A stretch of DNA of 64,000 bases from Microbacterium telephonicum (GTDB lineage: Bacteria; Actinomycetota; Actinomycetes; Actinomycetales; Microbacteriaceae), in the NCBI RefSeq assembly GCF_003651225.1, contig NZ_RCDB01000001.1, positions 310,001 to 374,000 of the forward strand. The letters are read 5' to 3'. Each line of letters begins with the position of its first letter. Within the stretch, counting starts at the first letter, position 1. Below the pieces are notes generated by a model. That model was not told the origin of the DNA. It saw nothing but the letters and a program-made list of their open reading frames with translations, and did no database searches. Below, piece after piece: positions 34,091 through 45,857 of the stretch. The translations under genes were made by a program, and so were the position numbers.

Positions 34091-35491
34091 GTGCGCAAGG
34101 ACCTGCTCACCCCGGTAGACGACTGCGGCTGCGCCCCCACACCAGCCGAGATGCAGGAGTTCTCCCGGGGCCGGCTGCTCTCCCGCCGAGGCGCGATCGC
34201 CCTCGGCGCGTTCGGCGTGGCCGCCGGCGGCTTCCTGATCGCGCAGCCCGCCTGGGCCGCCCTCCCCGGCTACCCGTCGTGGGACGACGTGCAGCGCGCC
34301 AAGAACAACGAGTCGGCCAAGAACGCCGAGATCGGCCGCATCCAGAACCTCATCCAGCAGATGCAGGCCGATGTCGCGGCCAAGCAGGCGCTCGCCGAGC
34401 AGCTCGCCGGCGAATACGCGCAGGCCCAGCTCGACTTCGAGGCCGCCGCCGAGCGCGCCGAGCAGCTGCAGCAGCAGGCCGACGCCGAATCGGCGAAGGC
34501 GGATGCCGCTTCGCAGAAGCTCGGCAAGCTCGCCGCGCAGCAGTACCGCAACGGCGGCGACGACGCGGCCCTCGACCTGTTCTTCTCCGGGTCGGCGGCC
34601 TCCGCCGACGACCTGCTGGCGCGACTGGGCACGATGGACCAGCTCGTCGTCGCCAACCGCAGCGTCTACACCGAGGCCGTCGCCGCCCGCGACAACGCGA
34701 AGAACCTCAGCAACCAGGCGCAGGTGGCGCGCGACGAGCGCGACCGGCTGCAGCGCGAGGCCGAGGCGAAGATGGTCAAGGCGCAGGATGCCGCGACCGC
34801 CGCCCAGGCCGCGCTCGACAACCAGACCGCGAACCTCGCGACCCTCCAGGCGCAGCTCGCCGCCCTCCAGGACACGACCGCCAAGACGGTCGCCGCCTAT
34901 CAGGCGGGCGTCGAGGAGGAGCGTCGCCGCGAGGAGGAGCGCAAGCGCCGGGAACGCGAAGAGGCCGCGCGACGCGCCGCCGAGGCGGCGGCAGCGGCTG
35001 CGGCGGCCGCAGCGGCCGCCGGCAACGGTGGCGGAGGCAGCAGCAGCGGCGGCGACGCCGGGCAGGTGAAGCCCTCCGGCTGGGTGCGGCCCGGCTACGG
35101 CGGCATCTCGTCGTGGTTCGGCACGCGCGGCACGATCTGCGGCAACGGCTACTGCACCACCTCGGGTCACCGCGGCATCGACTTCGCCGGCGGATGCGGA
35201 TCGCCCATCTTCGCGGCCAACTCCGGGCGCGTGATCTGGGCGGGCTACCTCGACTCGTGGGGAAACTACATCAAGATCGACCACGGCGGCGGGCTCGTCA
35301 CCGCCTACGCCCACATCCGCAGCGGCGGCTACGCGGTCGGCTACGGCGCGAACGTCGGCGCCGGGCAGACGATCGCCTACGTCGGCTCGACGGGTGCGTC
35401 CACCGGCTGCCACCTGCACTTCGAGGTGTGGCAGAACGGCGTGCGCATCGACCCGGCGCCGTTCCTGCGCGCCCGCGGCATCTCGGTCTGA
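34091..35491 (+). CDS. Secreted M23-family cell-wall peptidase with coiled coil
   Basis: A 466-residue exported protein. The signal region SRRGAIALGAFGVAAGG has a twin-arginine-like motif and ends near AQPAWA (about residue 56). A long coiled coil follows (about 75-280, rich in Gln/Glu/Ala). A charged Arg/Glu and Ala stretch and a Gly/Ser linker lead to a C-terminal LytM/M23 domain (about 335-460) with zinc ligands in HRGIDFAGG and HLHFEVW. The coiled-coil plus LytM order resembles EnvC/RipA-type division hydrolases or their activators. GTG at 34091 is the first in-frame start of the signal region; GGAAGG lies 11 nt upstream. Confidence 0.88.
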   Translation: MRKDLLTPVDDCGCAPTPAEMQEFSRGRLLSRRGAIALGAFGVAAGGFLIAQPAWAALPGYPSWDDVQRAKNNESAKNAEIGRIQNLIQQMQADVAAKQALAEQLAGEYAQAQLDFEAAAERAEQLQQQADAESAKADAASQKLGKLAAQQYRNGGDDAALDLFFSGSAASADDLLARLGTMDQLVVANRSVYTEAVAARDNAKNLSNQAQVARDERDRLQREAEAKMVKAQDAATAAQAALDNQTANLATLQAQLAALQDTTAKTVAAYQAGVEEERRREEERKRREREEAARRAAEAAAAAAAAAAAAGNGGGGSSSGGDAGQVKPSGWVRPGYGGISSWFGTRGTICGNGYCTTSGHRGIDFAGGCGSPIFAANSGRVIWAGYLDSWGNYIKIDHGGGLVTAYAHIRSGGYAVGYGANVGAGQTIAYVGSTGASTGCHLHFEVWQNGVRIDPAPFLRARGISV

Positions 35492-35511
35492 GCCGCGACC
35501 CCTGCAACGAC

Positions 35512-35543
35512 GAAGGTCCGGATGCCGTGGCATCCGGACCTTC
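35512..35543. terminator. Bidirectional terminator hairpin
   Basis: GAAGGTCCGGATGCC (35512-35526) and GGCATCCGGACCTTC (35529-35543) form a perfect 15-bp inverted repeat between the convergent M23 peptidase and pyrophosphatase genes. Confidence 0.8.
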
Positions 35544-35564
35544 TCAGTCTCGGGGGAGCGACGC

Positions 35565-36098
35565 TCAGAGCGTGTTGGGCGCTTCGCCCTCACCCTGCGT
35601 GGCGGTCTCGCCGTCGTGCTCCTGGAAGCGCACGAACGCCTCGGACACCAGGCGCTCGGCCTCGGCGGCATCCGCCCACTCGTCGACCTTGACCCACTTG
35701 CCGGGCTCGAGGTCCTTGTAGTGCTCGAAGAAGTGGTTGATCTCGTTCTTGGTCCACTCGTCGACGTCGCCGACGTCCTGGATGTGGCCCCAGCGCGGGT
35801 CCTTGGCGAGCACCGCGACGACCTTGTCGTCGCCGCCGGCCTCGTCGGTCATCTTCAGCACGCCGACCGGGCGCACCTTGGCGAGGATGCCGGGGGCGAG
35901 GTCGTGGTCGAGCAGCACGAGCACGTCGAGCGGGTCGCCGTCCTCGCCGAGCGTGTTCTCGAAGAAGCCGTAGTTCGCGGGGTAGCCCATCGGCGTGTAG
36001 AGGATCCGGTCGAGGAACACGCGGCCGGTGCCGTGGTCGACCTCGTACTTGATCTTGCTGTTGCGCGGGATCTCGATGACGGCGTCGTACGCGCCCAT
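35565..36098 (-). CDS. ppa: Inorganic pyrophosphatase (family I)
   Basis: A 177-residue soluble pyrophosphatase that hydrolyses PPi to two phosphates and drives biosynthesis. The metal-binding signature [10 protein letters not shown] is present. [30 protein letters not shown] and [13 protein letters not shown] are further family positions. A short acidic Glu/Gly/Thr tail ends the protein. ATG at 36098 has a strong site AGAAGGAGCACC and a -10 TAGGCT about 45 nt further upstream, so this mRNA has a leader. It is divergent from tilS. Confidence 0.95.
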   Translation of the reverse strand: MGAYDAVIEIPRNSKIKYEVDHGTGRVFLDRILYTPMGYPANYGFFENTLGEDGDPLDVLVLLDHDLAPGILAKVRPVGVLKMTDEAGGDDKVVAVLAKDPRWGHIQDVGDVDEWTKNEINHFFEHYKDLEPGKWVKVDEWADAAEAERLVSEAFVRFQEHDGETATQGEGEAPNTL

Positions 36099-36162
36099 GC
36101 TGGTGCTCCTTCTGAAAGCTGCGGGAATTCCGCCGACCAGCCTAGTCGCGGGCGGCCGTCCA

Positions 36163-36249
36163 CAACTCCGGAGATTCCGCGCCATCACCCCGAGGTGCCC
36201 GCACCACGCCGCGGGGCGGCCCGCCCGGCCGCCCGGATCTCCGGAGTTG
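36163..36249. repeat. Inverted repeat between ppa and tilS
   Basis: CAACTCCGGAGA (36163-36174) is the exact reverse complement of 36238-36249. With flanks, about 18 positions match. Each arm is itself palindromic at CTCCGGAG. It lies in the divergent promoter region. It could be a paired protein-binding site or a dispersed repeat. Confidence 0.6.
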
Positions 36250-36279
36250 CGGACGCGGCGACGTCGGTACCGTGGGCGT

Positions 36280-37266
36280 ATGCCGCACCGCCCGAGCCTG
36301 GACCCCGCCGTCGCCGAGATCCGCCGCGCCGTGCGCGCCGCGCTCGAGGACGTCGACGGCCCCGTGCTCGTCGGGCTCTCCGGGGGTGCCGACTCCCTCG
36401 CCCTCGCCGCCGCCGTCGCCTTCGAGGCGCCGAAGGCCGGGGTCCCGGCCACCGCGGTCGTCGTCGACCACGGCCTGCAGGAGGGGTCGGATGCCGTCGC
36501 CTCCCGAGCCGCCGAGGTGGCGCAGCGGCTGGGGCTCCTCGCCCGCGTCGTGCGCGTCGAGGTCGGCACCGAGGGAGGCCCGGAGGCCGCGGCCCGCGAC
36601 GCCCGCCGCGCCGCGCTCAGCGCCGCCGCCCGTGAGGCCGGCGCCACCGCCGTGCTGCTGGCCCACACCCTCGACGACCAGGCCGAGACGGTGCTGGCGG
36701 GCCTCGCCCGCGGCTCTGGTGCGCTGAGCCTGGCGGGCATGGCGCCCGACCGCGAGGACGGCGGGCTCCGGTGGCTGCGTCCCCTGCTCGGGGTGCGCCG
36801 TGCCGCGACGCGCGCCGCCTGCACCGCGCAGGACCTGCCGCCGTGGGACGACCCGCACAACCTCGACCGCCGGTTCCTGCGGGTGCGCGTGCGGCAGGAC
36901 GTCATGCCGCTGCTGGAGACCGAGATCGGCCCGGGCGTCGCCGAGGCGCTCGCCCGCACCGCCGAGCAGCTGCGGGAGGATGCCGAGGCTTTCGCCGAGA
37001 TGATCGAGGAGACGATCGAAGACATCGTCGAGCACGCCGAGGCCGGCATCTCGGTGTCGGCGCCGGCGCTCGCCGCGAACCCCGCGGCCCTGCGCCACCG
37101 CATCATCCGACACGTGGTCGCGAGCGAGTTCGGTGTCTCACTGACCCGGCCGCAGACCCTCGAGGTCGCCCGCCTCGCCGTCGACTGGCGCGGTCAGGGG
37201 CCGATCGACCTGCCGGGATGCAGCGCCCGCCGCACCGGCACGCGCATCGTCTTCACCGCCGGCTGA
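36280..37266 (+). CDS. tilS: tRNA(Ile)-lysidine synthase
   Basis: A 328-residue N-type ATP pyrophosphatase that modifies C34 of tRNA-Ile(CAU) to lysidine. The P-loop is [14 protein letters not shown] near residue 35. [12 protein letters not shown] and the following LRPLLGVRR mark the catalytic domain. It is shorter than the E. coli enzyme (no C-terminal TilS_C domain), as usual in actinobacteria. ATG at 36280 lies 6 nt after a -10-like TACCGT (36268-36273), pointing to a leaderless mRNA. The hpt gene follows on the same strand. Confidence 0.93.
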   Translation: MPHRPSLDPAVAEIRRAVRAALEDVDGPVLVGLSGGADSLALAAAVAFEAPKAGVPATAVVVDHGLQEGSDAVASRAAEVAQRLGLLARVVRVEVGTEGGPEAAARDARRAALSAAAREAGATAVLLAHTLDDQAETVLAGLARGSGALSLAGMAPDREDGGLRWLRPLLGVRRAATRAACTAQDLPPWDDPHNLDRRFLRVRVRQDVMPLLETEIGPGVAEALARTAEQLREDAEAFAEMIEETIEDIVEHAEAGISVSAPALAANPAALRHRIIRHVVASEFGVSLTRPQTLEVARLAVDWRGQGPIDLPGCSARRTGTRIVFTAG

Positions 37267-37308
37267 GTTCTCCCGGCATCCACCCGGGACGCGCGCCGCG
37301 CTCCCGCC

Positions 37309-37314
37309 TAGACT
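37309..37314 (+). promoter_or_regulatory. -10 element of leaderless hpt
   Basis: TAGACT is followed by exactly 6 nt and then the hpt ATG, so transcription would begin at or next to the A of the start codon. No ribosome binding site is present. Confidence 0.55.
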
Positions 37315-37320
37315 CGTCCC

Positions 37321-37872
<552 letters not shown>

Positions 37873-37964
37873 CGGCATCCGCGTACCGGGGCCGACCGGC
37901 GGCGGTACGCCTGCAACGAACGCACAGTCGGGGCACAGTCCGCGCGCGATAGCCTGTGCGGACC

Positions 37965-39974
<2,010 letters not shown>

Positions 39975-39983
39975 GCTCGGGAC

Positions 39984-40583
39984 GTGGCCATCGATCGTGA
40001 CCGCGTCGCCGCCGCCGTACGCGAGCTGCTCGAGGCGATCGGGGAGGATCCCGACCGTCCGGGGCTGAAGACCACGCCGACGCGGGTGGCCGACCTGTAC
40101 GCCGAGTTCTTCGCCGGCGTCGGGCAGGATGCCGCCGCACCGCTCGCGCACACCATCTCGGTGACGCGGGGGCCTGCGCCCGAGACGCTGCCCTCCGGGG
40201 CGGTCATGCTGCGCGACATCCGCTTCCGGTCGGTGTGCGAGCACCACCTGCTGCCGTTCGCGGGACGCGCGCACATCGCGTATCTGCCGGGCGAGGAGGT
40301 CGTGGGCCTGGGCGCCCTGCCGCGCGTCGTCGACGTGCTCGCCGCACGCCCGCAGGTGCAGGAGCGACTCGGCGAGCAGATCGCCGACATGATCGCGGGC
40401 TCCCTCGACACCCGGGGCGTGCTCGTCGTGCTCGACGCCGCGCACCAGTGCGTCACGATGCGCGGCGGCCGTCAGCCCGACACCTCGACGGTGACCATCG
40501 CCGCCCGCGGCGCGCTCGCCGAGCCCGCCGGCCGCGCCGAGATCATCGCCCTCCTCACGAGCGCCCACGGCGGTGCCGCATGA
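39984..40583 (+). CDS. folE: GTP cyclohydrolase I
   Basis: A 199-residue FolE, forming dihydroneopterin triphosphate from GTP, the first step of folate synthesis. Zinc and catalytic residues are in RFRSVCEHHLLPFAGRAHIAY and the later AAHQCVTMRG. The length and the C-terminal strand are complete. GTG at 39984 is taken as the start because it aligns with family N-termini and follows TAGGCT by 6 nt. The stop overlaps folP by 4 bp. Confidence 0.95.
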   Translation: MAIDRDRVAAAVRELLEAIGEDPDRPGLKTTPTRVADLYAEFFAGVGQDAAAPLAHTISVTRGPAPETLPSGAVMLRDIRFRSVCEHHLLPFAGRAHIAYLPGEEVVGLGALPRVVDVLAARPQVQERLGEQIADMIAGSLDTRGVLVVLDAAHQCVTMRGGRQPDTSTVTIAARGALAEPAGRAEIIALLTSAHGGAA

Positions 40584-41464
40584 CCCTGATCATGGGGATC
40601 GTCAACGTCACCCCCGACTCGTTCAGCGACGGCGGGCGCTTCCTCGACGCGGATGCCGGGGCCGCGCACGGGCGGGCGCTGCGCGCGTCCGGCGCGCAGC
40701 TGCTCGACGTCGGCGGCGAGTCCACGCGTCCCGGCGCCGCGCGCGTCGACCCCGCCCTCGAGCGCGACCGCGTGCTGCCCGTGATCGCCGCGCTCGCCGG
40801 GGACGGCGCCGTGGTCAGCGTCGACACCATGAACGCGGACACCGCGGTCGCTGCCGTCGCCGCGGGAGCGCGCGTCGTCAACGACGTCTCCGGGGGCCTC
40901 GCCGACCCCGAGATGCTCGTCGCCGTCGCCCAGACCGACGCCGATGTCGTGCTGCAGCACTGGCGCGGGCACTCCGCCGACATGTACGCGCACGCGTCAT
41001 ACGGCGACCTGCGCGACGAGCTGGTCCGCGAGCTCGACGGGCGGATCGCCGCGGCCGTCGCCGCCGGCATCGCCCCGGAGCGCATCGTCGTGGACCCGGG
41101 CATCGGCTTCGGCAAGCGCGGCGCCCAGAACTGGCAGGCGCTGCGCGCGCTCGACGCCGTCGCCGCGCTCGGCCACCGGATGCTGGTCGGCACGAGCCGC
41201 AAGCGGTTCCTGGCCGAGACCCTCGCCACCGCGGACGCGGCCGTCGGTTCCGCACTGCCCTCCGGCGTCGCCGCCGCGGACGCGGCCGTCGTGTCCGAAC
41301 AGCGCCGTGACCTCGCGACGGCCGTGACGAGTGTGCTGGCCGCGCAGGCCGGCGCCTGGGCCGTGCGCGTGCACGACGTCGCCGCGACGCGCGACGCGCT
41401 CCGCATTCTCGCGGCGTGGGACGGCGCGGACCGGCCCGCCCCGGAAGGAGCGACCACGCGATGA
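40580..41464 (+). CDS. folP: Dihydropteroate synthase
   Basis: A 294-residue TIM-barrel enzyme joining p-aminobenzoate to dihydropterin pyrophosphate, the sulfonamide target. Family signatures are MGIVNVTPDSFSDGGRF at the N-terminus, DVGGESTRPGA, VSVDTMNADTA, DPGIGFGKRG and LVGTSRKRFL. ATG at 40580 overlaps folE by 4 bp. The stop overlaps folB by 4 bp. GGAAGGAG lies just before the folB start. Confidence 0.96.
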   Translation: MTLIMGIVNVTPDSFSDGGRFLDADAGAAHGRALRASGAQLLDVGGESTRPGAARVDPALERDRVLPVIAALAGDGAVVSVDTMNADTAVAAVAAGARVVNDVSGGLADPEMLVAVAQTDADVVLQHWRGHSADMYAHASYGDLRDELVRELDGRIAAAVAAGIAPERIVVDPGIGFGKRGAQNWQALRALDAVAALGHRMLVGTSRKRFLAETLATADAAVGSALPSGVAAADAAVVSEQRRDLATAVTSVLAAQAGAWAVRVHDVAATRDALRILAAWDGADRPAPEGATTR

Positions 41465-41832
41465 CCGACCTCATCACGATCACCGGCATCCGCGCGGTCG
41501 GATATCACGGCGTCTACGACCACGAACGGCGCGACGGGCAGGAGTTCGTCGCCGACCTCGTGCTCGAGCTCGACCTCTCCCGCGCGGCCGACACCGACGA
41601 CGTCGCCGACACCGTGCACTACGGCGAGGTCGCCGAGAGGGTGGCCGCGATCCTCAGTGGCGAGCCCGTGAACCTGCTCGAGCGCCTCGCCGCCCGCATC
41701 GCCGACGCGGTGCTGACCGAGTGCCCCCTCGTGCGGGCCGTGACCGTGACGGTGCACAAGCCGCAGGCGCCGATCCCGGTGCCGTTCGGCGACGTGAGCG
41801 TCGCCGTGCGCCGCGAACGGAGCCGCGCATGA
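41461..41832 (+). CDS. folB: Dihydroneopterin aldolase
   Basis: A 123-residue enzyme cleaving dihydroneopterin to hydroxymethyl-dihydropterin. GIRAVGYHGVYDHERRDGQEF contains the conserved Tyr and Glu, and VTVHKPQAPIPVPFGDV contains the conserved Lys. It is part of the folE-P-B-K chain with 4-bp overlaps on both sides, so strict co-translation is likely. Confidence 0.95.
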   Translation: MTDLITITGIRAVGYHGVYDHERRDGQEFVADLVLELDLSRAADTDDVADTVHYGEVAERVAAILSGEPVNLLERLAARIADAVLTECPLVRAVTVTVHKPQAPIPVPFGDVSVAVRRERSRA

Positions 41833-42374
41833 ACCGGCGGCTCGCGCAGGGGATCGACGAGGTCGCGCGCGCCCCCGAGCGCGAGAGCGCATCCGTCGTC
41901 GTCGCCCTCGGCGCGAATCTCGGCGACCGCGCCGAGGCGATCCGCGCCGCCCTCGCCGAGCTCGACCGGCTGCCGCTGACCCGCGTCACCGCGGCGGCGG
42001 AGCCGATCGAGACGGTCGCCGTCACCCTCGCCGGGCCGGATGCCGACGCGCCGGCGTACCTGAACACCGTCGCGCTGCTGCAGACGCGGCTCGCGCCGTC
42101 GGTGCTGCTGGACTACCTGCACGCCGTCGAGGCCCGCCACGGCCGGGTGCGCCGCGAGCGCTGGGGCGACCGCACGCTCGACCTCGACCTCATCGCGTAC
42201 GGCGACGTGCGCTCCGACGATCCCGCGCTGCTGCTCCCGCATCCGCGTGCCGCGGAGCGCGTTTTCGTGCTCGACCCGTGGGTGCGGATCGACCCGGATG
42301 CGGTGCTGCCGGGCGTCGGACGCGTCGCCGACCTGCGCGCCGCCCTCGAGGACGCCCCCGGAGGGACCCCGTGA
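41829..42374 (+). CDS. folK: HPPK (hydroxymethyl-dihydropterin pyrophosphokinase)
   Basis: A 181-residue FolK. After a short N-terminal extension (MNRRLAQGIDEVARAPERES) comes the typical core VVALGANLGDRAEAIRAAL. ETVAVTLAGPDADAPAYLNTV follows, then the signature WGDRTLDLDLIAYG and LLLPHPRAAERVFVL. It transfers pyrophosphate from ATP to hydroxymethyl-dihydropterin, just before the FolP step. ATG at 41829 overlaps folB by 4 bp. Confidence 0.95.
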   Translation: MNRRLAQGIDEVARAPERESASVVVALGANLGDRAEAIRAALAELDRLPLTRVTAAAEPIETVAVTLAGPDADAPAYLNTVALLQTRLAPSVLLDYLHAVEARHGRVRRERWGDRTLDLDLIAYGDVRSDDPALLLPHPRAAERVFVLDPWVRIDPDAVLPGVGRVADLRAALEDAPGGTP

Positions 42375-42859
42375 AGCGCACCGGTGCCGGCGTGATCGTC
42401 GGCTCGGCGATCGCCGGGCTGCTGATCGGCTTCGTCGTCGACCAGCTGCTCACCTCCAACGCCCGGCCCACCTTCACTCCCTCGCTCGCCCTGCCGGTGC
42501 TGCTGGTCATCCTCGCCGTCGGGATCGTGCTGCTCGCCCTGCCCATCCGCCGCGCCACCCGGGGCGGCTCCCGCCCCGTCGACCCGTTCCGGGCCGTGCG
42601 CGTGGTCATGCTCGCCAAGGCCGCCAGCATCGTCGGCGCCGTCGTCGCCGGGATCGGCGGCGGACTTCTGTCGTTCCTCCTCACCCGACCGGTCGCCCCC
42701 TCGTTAGGCTCGACGGGAGCGGTGATCGCCGCGCTCGTCGCCGGCGCGGTGCTGACCGCCGCGAGCCTCTACGCCGAGCACCTGTGCACCATTCGGAAGG
42801 ACGACGATGACGACCAGCCCGGACCCGAAGAGCCCGGACTCGGCTACTCCCACGACTGA
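42371..42859 (+). CDS. DUF3180 membrane protein
   Basis: A 162-residue protein with four hydrophobic segments (about 5-27, 38-58, 78-100, 110-130) and an acidic tail DDDDDQPGPEEPG. It matches DUF3180, an actinobacterial family regularly found after folK, of unknown function. GTG at 42371 overlaps folK by 4 bp. Its last 53 bp overlap the next gene in another frame, an unusually long overlap for this cluster. Confidence 0.85.
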   Translation: MKRTGAGVIVGSAIAGLLIGFVVDQLLTSNARPTFTPSLALPVLLVILAVGIVLLALPIRRATRGGSRPVDPFRAVRVVMLAKAASIVGAVVAGIGGGLLSFLLTRPVAPSLGSTGAVIAALVAGAVLTAASLYAEHLCTIRKDDDDDQPGPEEPGLGYSHD

Positions 42860-43499
42860 GCCGGCTGTGGCCGAGGAGGTCGCGGCCGCGGATGTCCCCG
42901 CTCGGGCCGCCACCGATGTCCCCGTATCCGCGGCGGAACCCGCACCCGCCGATCGGAGTCCGGCTCCCGACGCGGTGCTCGACGACGGCACATTCCCGCG
43001 CCTCGTCGAACCACGCAGCGAGAACCGGCTCGCGCTCGACGGCGCGTGGCACCAGGTGGCCCCGCAGTACGTCACCGTGCAGTTCATCTCCACCGGCGCG
43101 GTGCTGCTGATCGCGGTCGCCGCCGCCCTCGTCGCCGCGCTCGTCTGGCACCTGCTCTGGGTGTGGATCCCGGCGGGCATCCTCGCCGTGATCCTCGTCT
43201 GGACCCTCGCGATCCTGCCGCGGCAGGCCCGCTCCATCGGCTACCGCCTGCGCCGCGACGACCTCGTCTTCCGGCGCGGCATCCTGTGGCAGCGGGTCGT
43301 CGCCGTGCCGTACGGACGGATGCAGCTCGTCGACATCACGCACGGCCCCCTCGACCGCGGCTTCGGCATCGCCCAGCTCAAGCTCGTCACCGCGGCCGCC
43401 GCGACCGGTGTCACGATCCCGGGTCTGAAGCAGGCCGCCGCCGAGCAGCTGCGCGACACCCTCATCGACGTCGCGGAGTCGCGGCGCACCGGACTGTGA
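42807..43499 (+). CDS. Bacterial PH-domain (YdbS-like) membrane protein
   Basis: A 230-residue protein. About 65 disordered, acidic/Pro-rich residues precede two membrane helices (about 98-135). A bPH2 domain (about 145-225) follows, with RLRRDDLVFRRGILWQRVVAVP and GRMQLVDITHGPLDRGFGI. Family members pair with a larger multi-PH protein, encoded here 10 bp downstream. Function unproven; YdbS/YdbT are linked to envelope stress in Bacillus. The ATG at 42807 lies inside the DUF3180 gene after GAAGGACGACG. Confidence 0.87.
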   Translation: MTTSPDPKSPDSATPTTEPAVAEEVAAADVPARAATDVPVSAAEPAPADRSPAPDAVLDDGTFPRLVEPRSENRLALDGAWHQVAPQYVTVQFISTGAVLLIAVAAALVAALVWHLLWVWIPAGILAVILVWTLAILPRQARSIGYRLRRDDLVFRRGILWQRVVAVPYGRMQLVDITHGPLDRGFGIAQLKLVTAAAATGVTIPGLKQAAAEQLRDTLIDVAESRRTGL

Positions 43500-43509
43500 C
43501 GGCCGGCCG

Positions 43510-45156
43510 ATGAGTCTCCCGCCCCCGAACCCGGACGAGCGCGTGTCCGCGCCGGCGCCCGAGCCGGCCGCCGCCGATCCCGCCGCGCCGGCCCCCGTAC
43601 CGCCCGCGCTCGTGCGCTCTCCGCTGAGCGACGGCGAATGGCACCGCCTGCATCCGCTCACCCCGCTGCTGCGCGGCGGGCTGTTCCTCATCGTCGTGAT
43701 CGGCATCGTCGTCGCCAACTTCCGCGACCGGCTCATCGAGGGACTGTTCCCCTGGATGCTGCCGAGCGACTGGGACGAGTACGCGGCCGAGAGCGACCCC
43801 GTCGACTACGTGCTCTCGCACGACCTGCTGCTGATCGCGCTGCTCGCCGTGGCGGGCGTGCTCATCGTGCTGCTCGTGCTGTTCTGGCTGTCGTGGCGCG
43901 TGCACACGTTCCGCATCACGGGTGACGACGTCGAGGTGCGCAGCGGCGTGCTGTTCCGCACCCACCGTCGCGCGCCGCTGGACCGTGTGCAGGGCGTCAA
44001 CCTCACCCGCCCGATGGTCGCGCGCCTGCTCGGCGCCGCGAAGCTCGAGGTCGTCGGCGCCGGACTCGACGCGAACGTCAAGCTCGAGTACCTCTCGACC
44101 GCCAACGCCGAGGCGGTGCGCGCCGACATCCTGCGCCTCGCCTCCGGTCGGCAGCTGGGCGAGGCGGCGGCTGCGCGTGCGGCGCCCGGATCGCGCACGC
44201 AGGCGGCCGTCGCCACCCTCGGCGCGGGTCTTCACGGGCTCATCGACGGGGCCGAGGCCCCCGTCGCCGAGCCGGACTCCGTCGTCCACATCCCCACCGG
44301 GCGCGTCATCGCCGCGCAGCTGCTGTCGGGGTCGACGCTCTGGCTGCTGTTGCTCGTCGGCTTCCTCGTCGCGGGGTCCATCTACGGAACGCCGTGGGTG
44401 CTGTTCTCGATCGTCCCGACGATCATCGGTTTCGGCACCTACTGGTTCCGGCAGATCACGAAGGCGCTGCGCTACGCGATCGCGCCGACGCCCGCCGGCA
44501 TCCGCGTCACGTTCGGCCTGTTCACGACGATCACCGAGACGCTGCCACCGGGCCGCATCCACGCCGTCGAGGTGTCGCAACCGCTGCTGTGGCGCGGGCT
44601 CGGATGGTGGCGCATCCGCGTGAACCGTCTCTCCGGACGATCGGCGACGGATGCCGCGACCGAGCAGTTCTCCGACGTGCTCCCTGTCGGCACCCAGGCC
44701 GACGCCGAGCGCGTGCTGCGCCTCGTGCTGCCCGGACTCCCGGCCGCCGAGCTCGACGCCCTATTCCCGCAGGGCGTGCTCGGCCCCACCGGCTCGGACG
44801 GCTACGAGACGACTCCGCGGCGCGGGCGCTGGCTGCGTCCGCTGTCGTGGCGGCGCAACGGCTTCCGCGTGACATCCGACGCGCTGCTGCTGCGCTCGGG
44901 CGTGCTGCGCCGCGCCCTCGTCCTGCTGCCGCTGGCGAGGCTGCAGTCCGTGCGGATCAGCCAGGGACCGATCGACCGCGCGCTCGACGTCGCGAACCTC
45001 ACCGGCCACACCGTGCTCGGGCAGGTGTCGGGCACGCTCGGCATCCTCGACCGCACCGCCGCGCAGCAGGCGTGGGCGCAGGTCGCCGCCGGGGCCGTCG
45101 CCGCCGCCGCGACCGACCGATCGCACCGTTGGGACGCGGCGGAGGAGCCGTCATGA
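43510..45156 (+). CDS. Multi-PH-domain (YdbT-like) membrane protein
   Basis: A 548-residue partner of the preceding PH protein. An N-terminal Pro/Ala-rich stretch and two helices (about 55-75, 100-120) lead to a first bPH2 domain (TFRITGDDVEVRSGVLFRTHR). A second helix pair (about 275-315) and a second PH domain (AIAPTPAGIRVTFGLFTT) follow. A third PH domain is at the end (FRVTSDALLLRSGVLRRAL). The repeating unit, two helices followed by a PH fold, is clear. The stop overlaps the next gene by 4 bp. Confidence 0.87.
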   Translation: MSLPPPNPDERVSAPAPEPAAADPAAPAPVPPALVRSPLSDGEWHRLHPLTPLLRGGLFLIVVIGIVVANFRDRLIEGLFPWMLPSDWDEYAAESDPVDYVLSHDLLLIALLAVAGVLIVLLVLFWLSWRVHTFRITGDDVEVRSGVLFRTHRRAPLDRVQGVNLTRPMVARLLGAAKLEVVGAGLDANVKLEYLSTANAEAVRADILRLASGRQLGEAAAARAAPGSRTQAAVATLGAGLHGLIDGAEAPVAEPDSVVHIPTGRVIAAQLLSGSTLWLLLLVGFLVAGSIYGTPWVLFSIVPTIIGFGTYWFRQITKALRYAIAPTPAGIRVTFGLFTTITETLPPGRIHAVEVSQPLLWRGLGWWRIRVNRLSGRSATDAATEQFSDVLPVGTQADAERVLRLVLPGLPAAELDALFPQGVLGPTGSDGYETTPRRGRWLRPLSWRRNGFRVTSDALLLRSGVLRRALVLLPLARLQSVRISQGPIDRALDVANLTGHTVLGQVSGTLGILDRTAAQQAWAQVAAGAVAAAATDRSHRWDAAEEPS

Positions 45157-45857
45157 TCCGCAGTGGGCGCCTGGGCGTCGGCGTCATCGGCGCCGGGCGC
45201 GTCGGGCCGGTGATCGCGGCCGCGCTCGGCGGTGCGGGCCACGCCCTCACCGGCGTCACCGCCGGCAGCGACCCCGACCGCGTCGAGGCCGTGCTGCCGG
45301 GTGTGCCGGTGCTCGACGCCGACGAGGTCGTCCGTCGCAGCGAGCTCGTCATCCTCGCCGTCCCCCACGGAGAGCTGCCGGGGCTGGTGGCCGGGCTCGC
45401 CGACCTCGGTGCGTGGCAGGCCGGTCAGCTCGTGCTGCACACCGACCCCGCCCACGGCATCGGTGTGCTCGCCCCGGCCGCGCGACAGGGTGCCATCCCG
45501 CTCGCCGTGCACCCGGCGATCACGTTCACCGGCACCTCGATCGATCTGCGGCAGCTCGCCGGCGCGTACGCGGCCGTCACCGCCCCCGGCGCGGTGCTGC
45601 CCATCGCCCAGGCGCTCGCCGTCGAGCTCGGCTGCGAGCCGATCGTCGTCGCCGAGGACGACCGCGCCGCGTACGGGGAGGCGGTCGCGACGGCGACGGA
45701 GTTCTCCGCCTCGATCGTGCGGCAGGCCGCGCGGCTGCTCGAGGATGCCGGCGTTCCGGCGCCGGGCCGCTTCCTCGCGCCGCTCGTGCACTCGACCCTC
45801 GAGCGGGCCCTCGTCGAGGCGGGGCAGGGCGCGCCCGACGACGACGATCTGCCGTGA
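45153..45857 (+). CDS. Rossmann-like / DUF2520 oxidoreductase-like protein
   Basis: A 234-residue protein. The N-terminal nucleotide-binding fold is VGVIGAGRVGPVIAAALGGAG. VILAVPHGELPGLV and HPAITFTGT lead into a helical DUF2520 domain (ATATEFSASIVRQAARLL). The family is ketopantoate-reductase-like and is usually encoded directly before panC. Here the next gene is a SUMF1-type protein instead. Substrate unknown. ATG at 45153 overlaps the PH gene by 4 bp, with GGAGGAG upstream. Confidence 0.85.
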   Translation: MIRSGRLGVGVIGAGRVGPVIAAALGGAGHALTGVTAGSDPDRVEAVLPGVPVLDADEVVRRSELVILAVPHGELPGLVAGLADLGAWQAGQLVLHTDPAHGIGVLAPAARQGAIPLAVHPAITFTGTSIDLRQLAGAYAAVTAPGAVLPIAQALAVELGCEPIVVAEDDRAAYGEAVATATEFSASIVRQAARLLEDAGVPAPGRFLAPLVHSTLERALVEAGQGAPDDDDLP

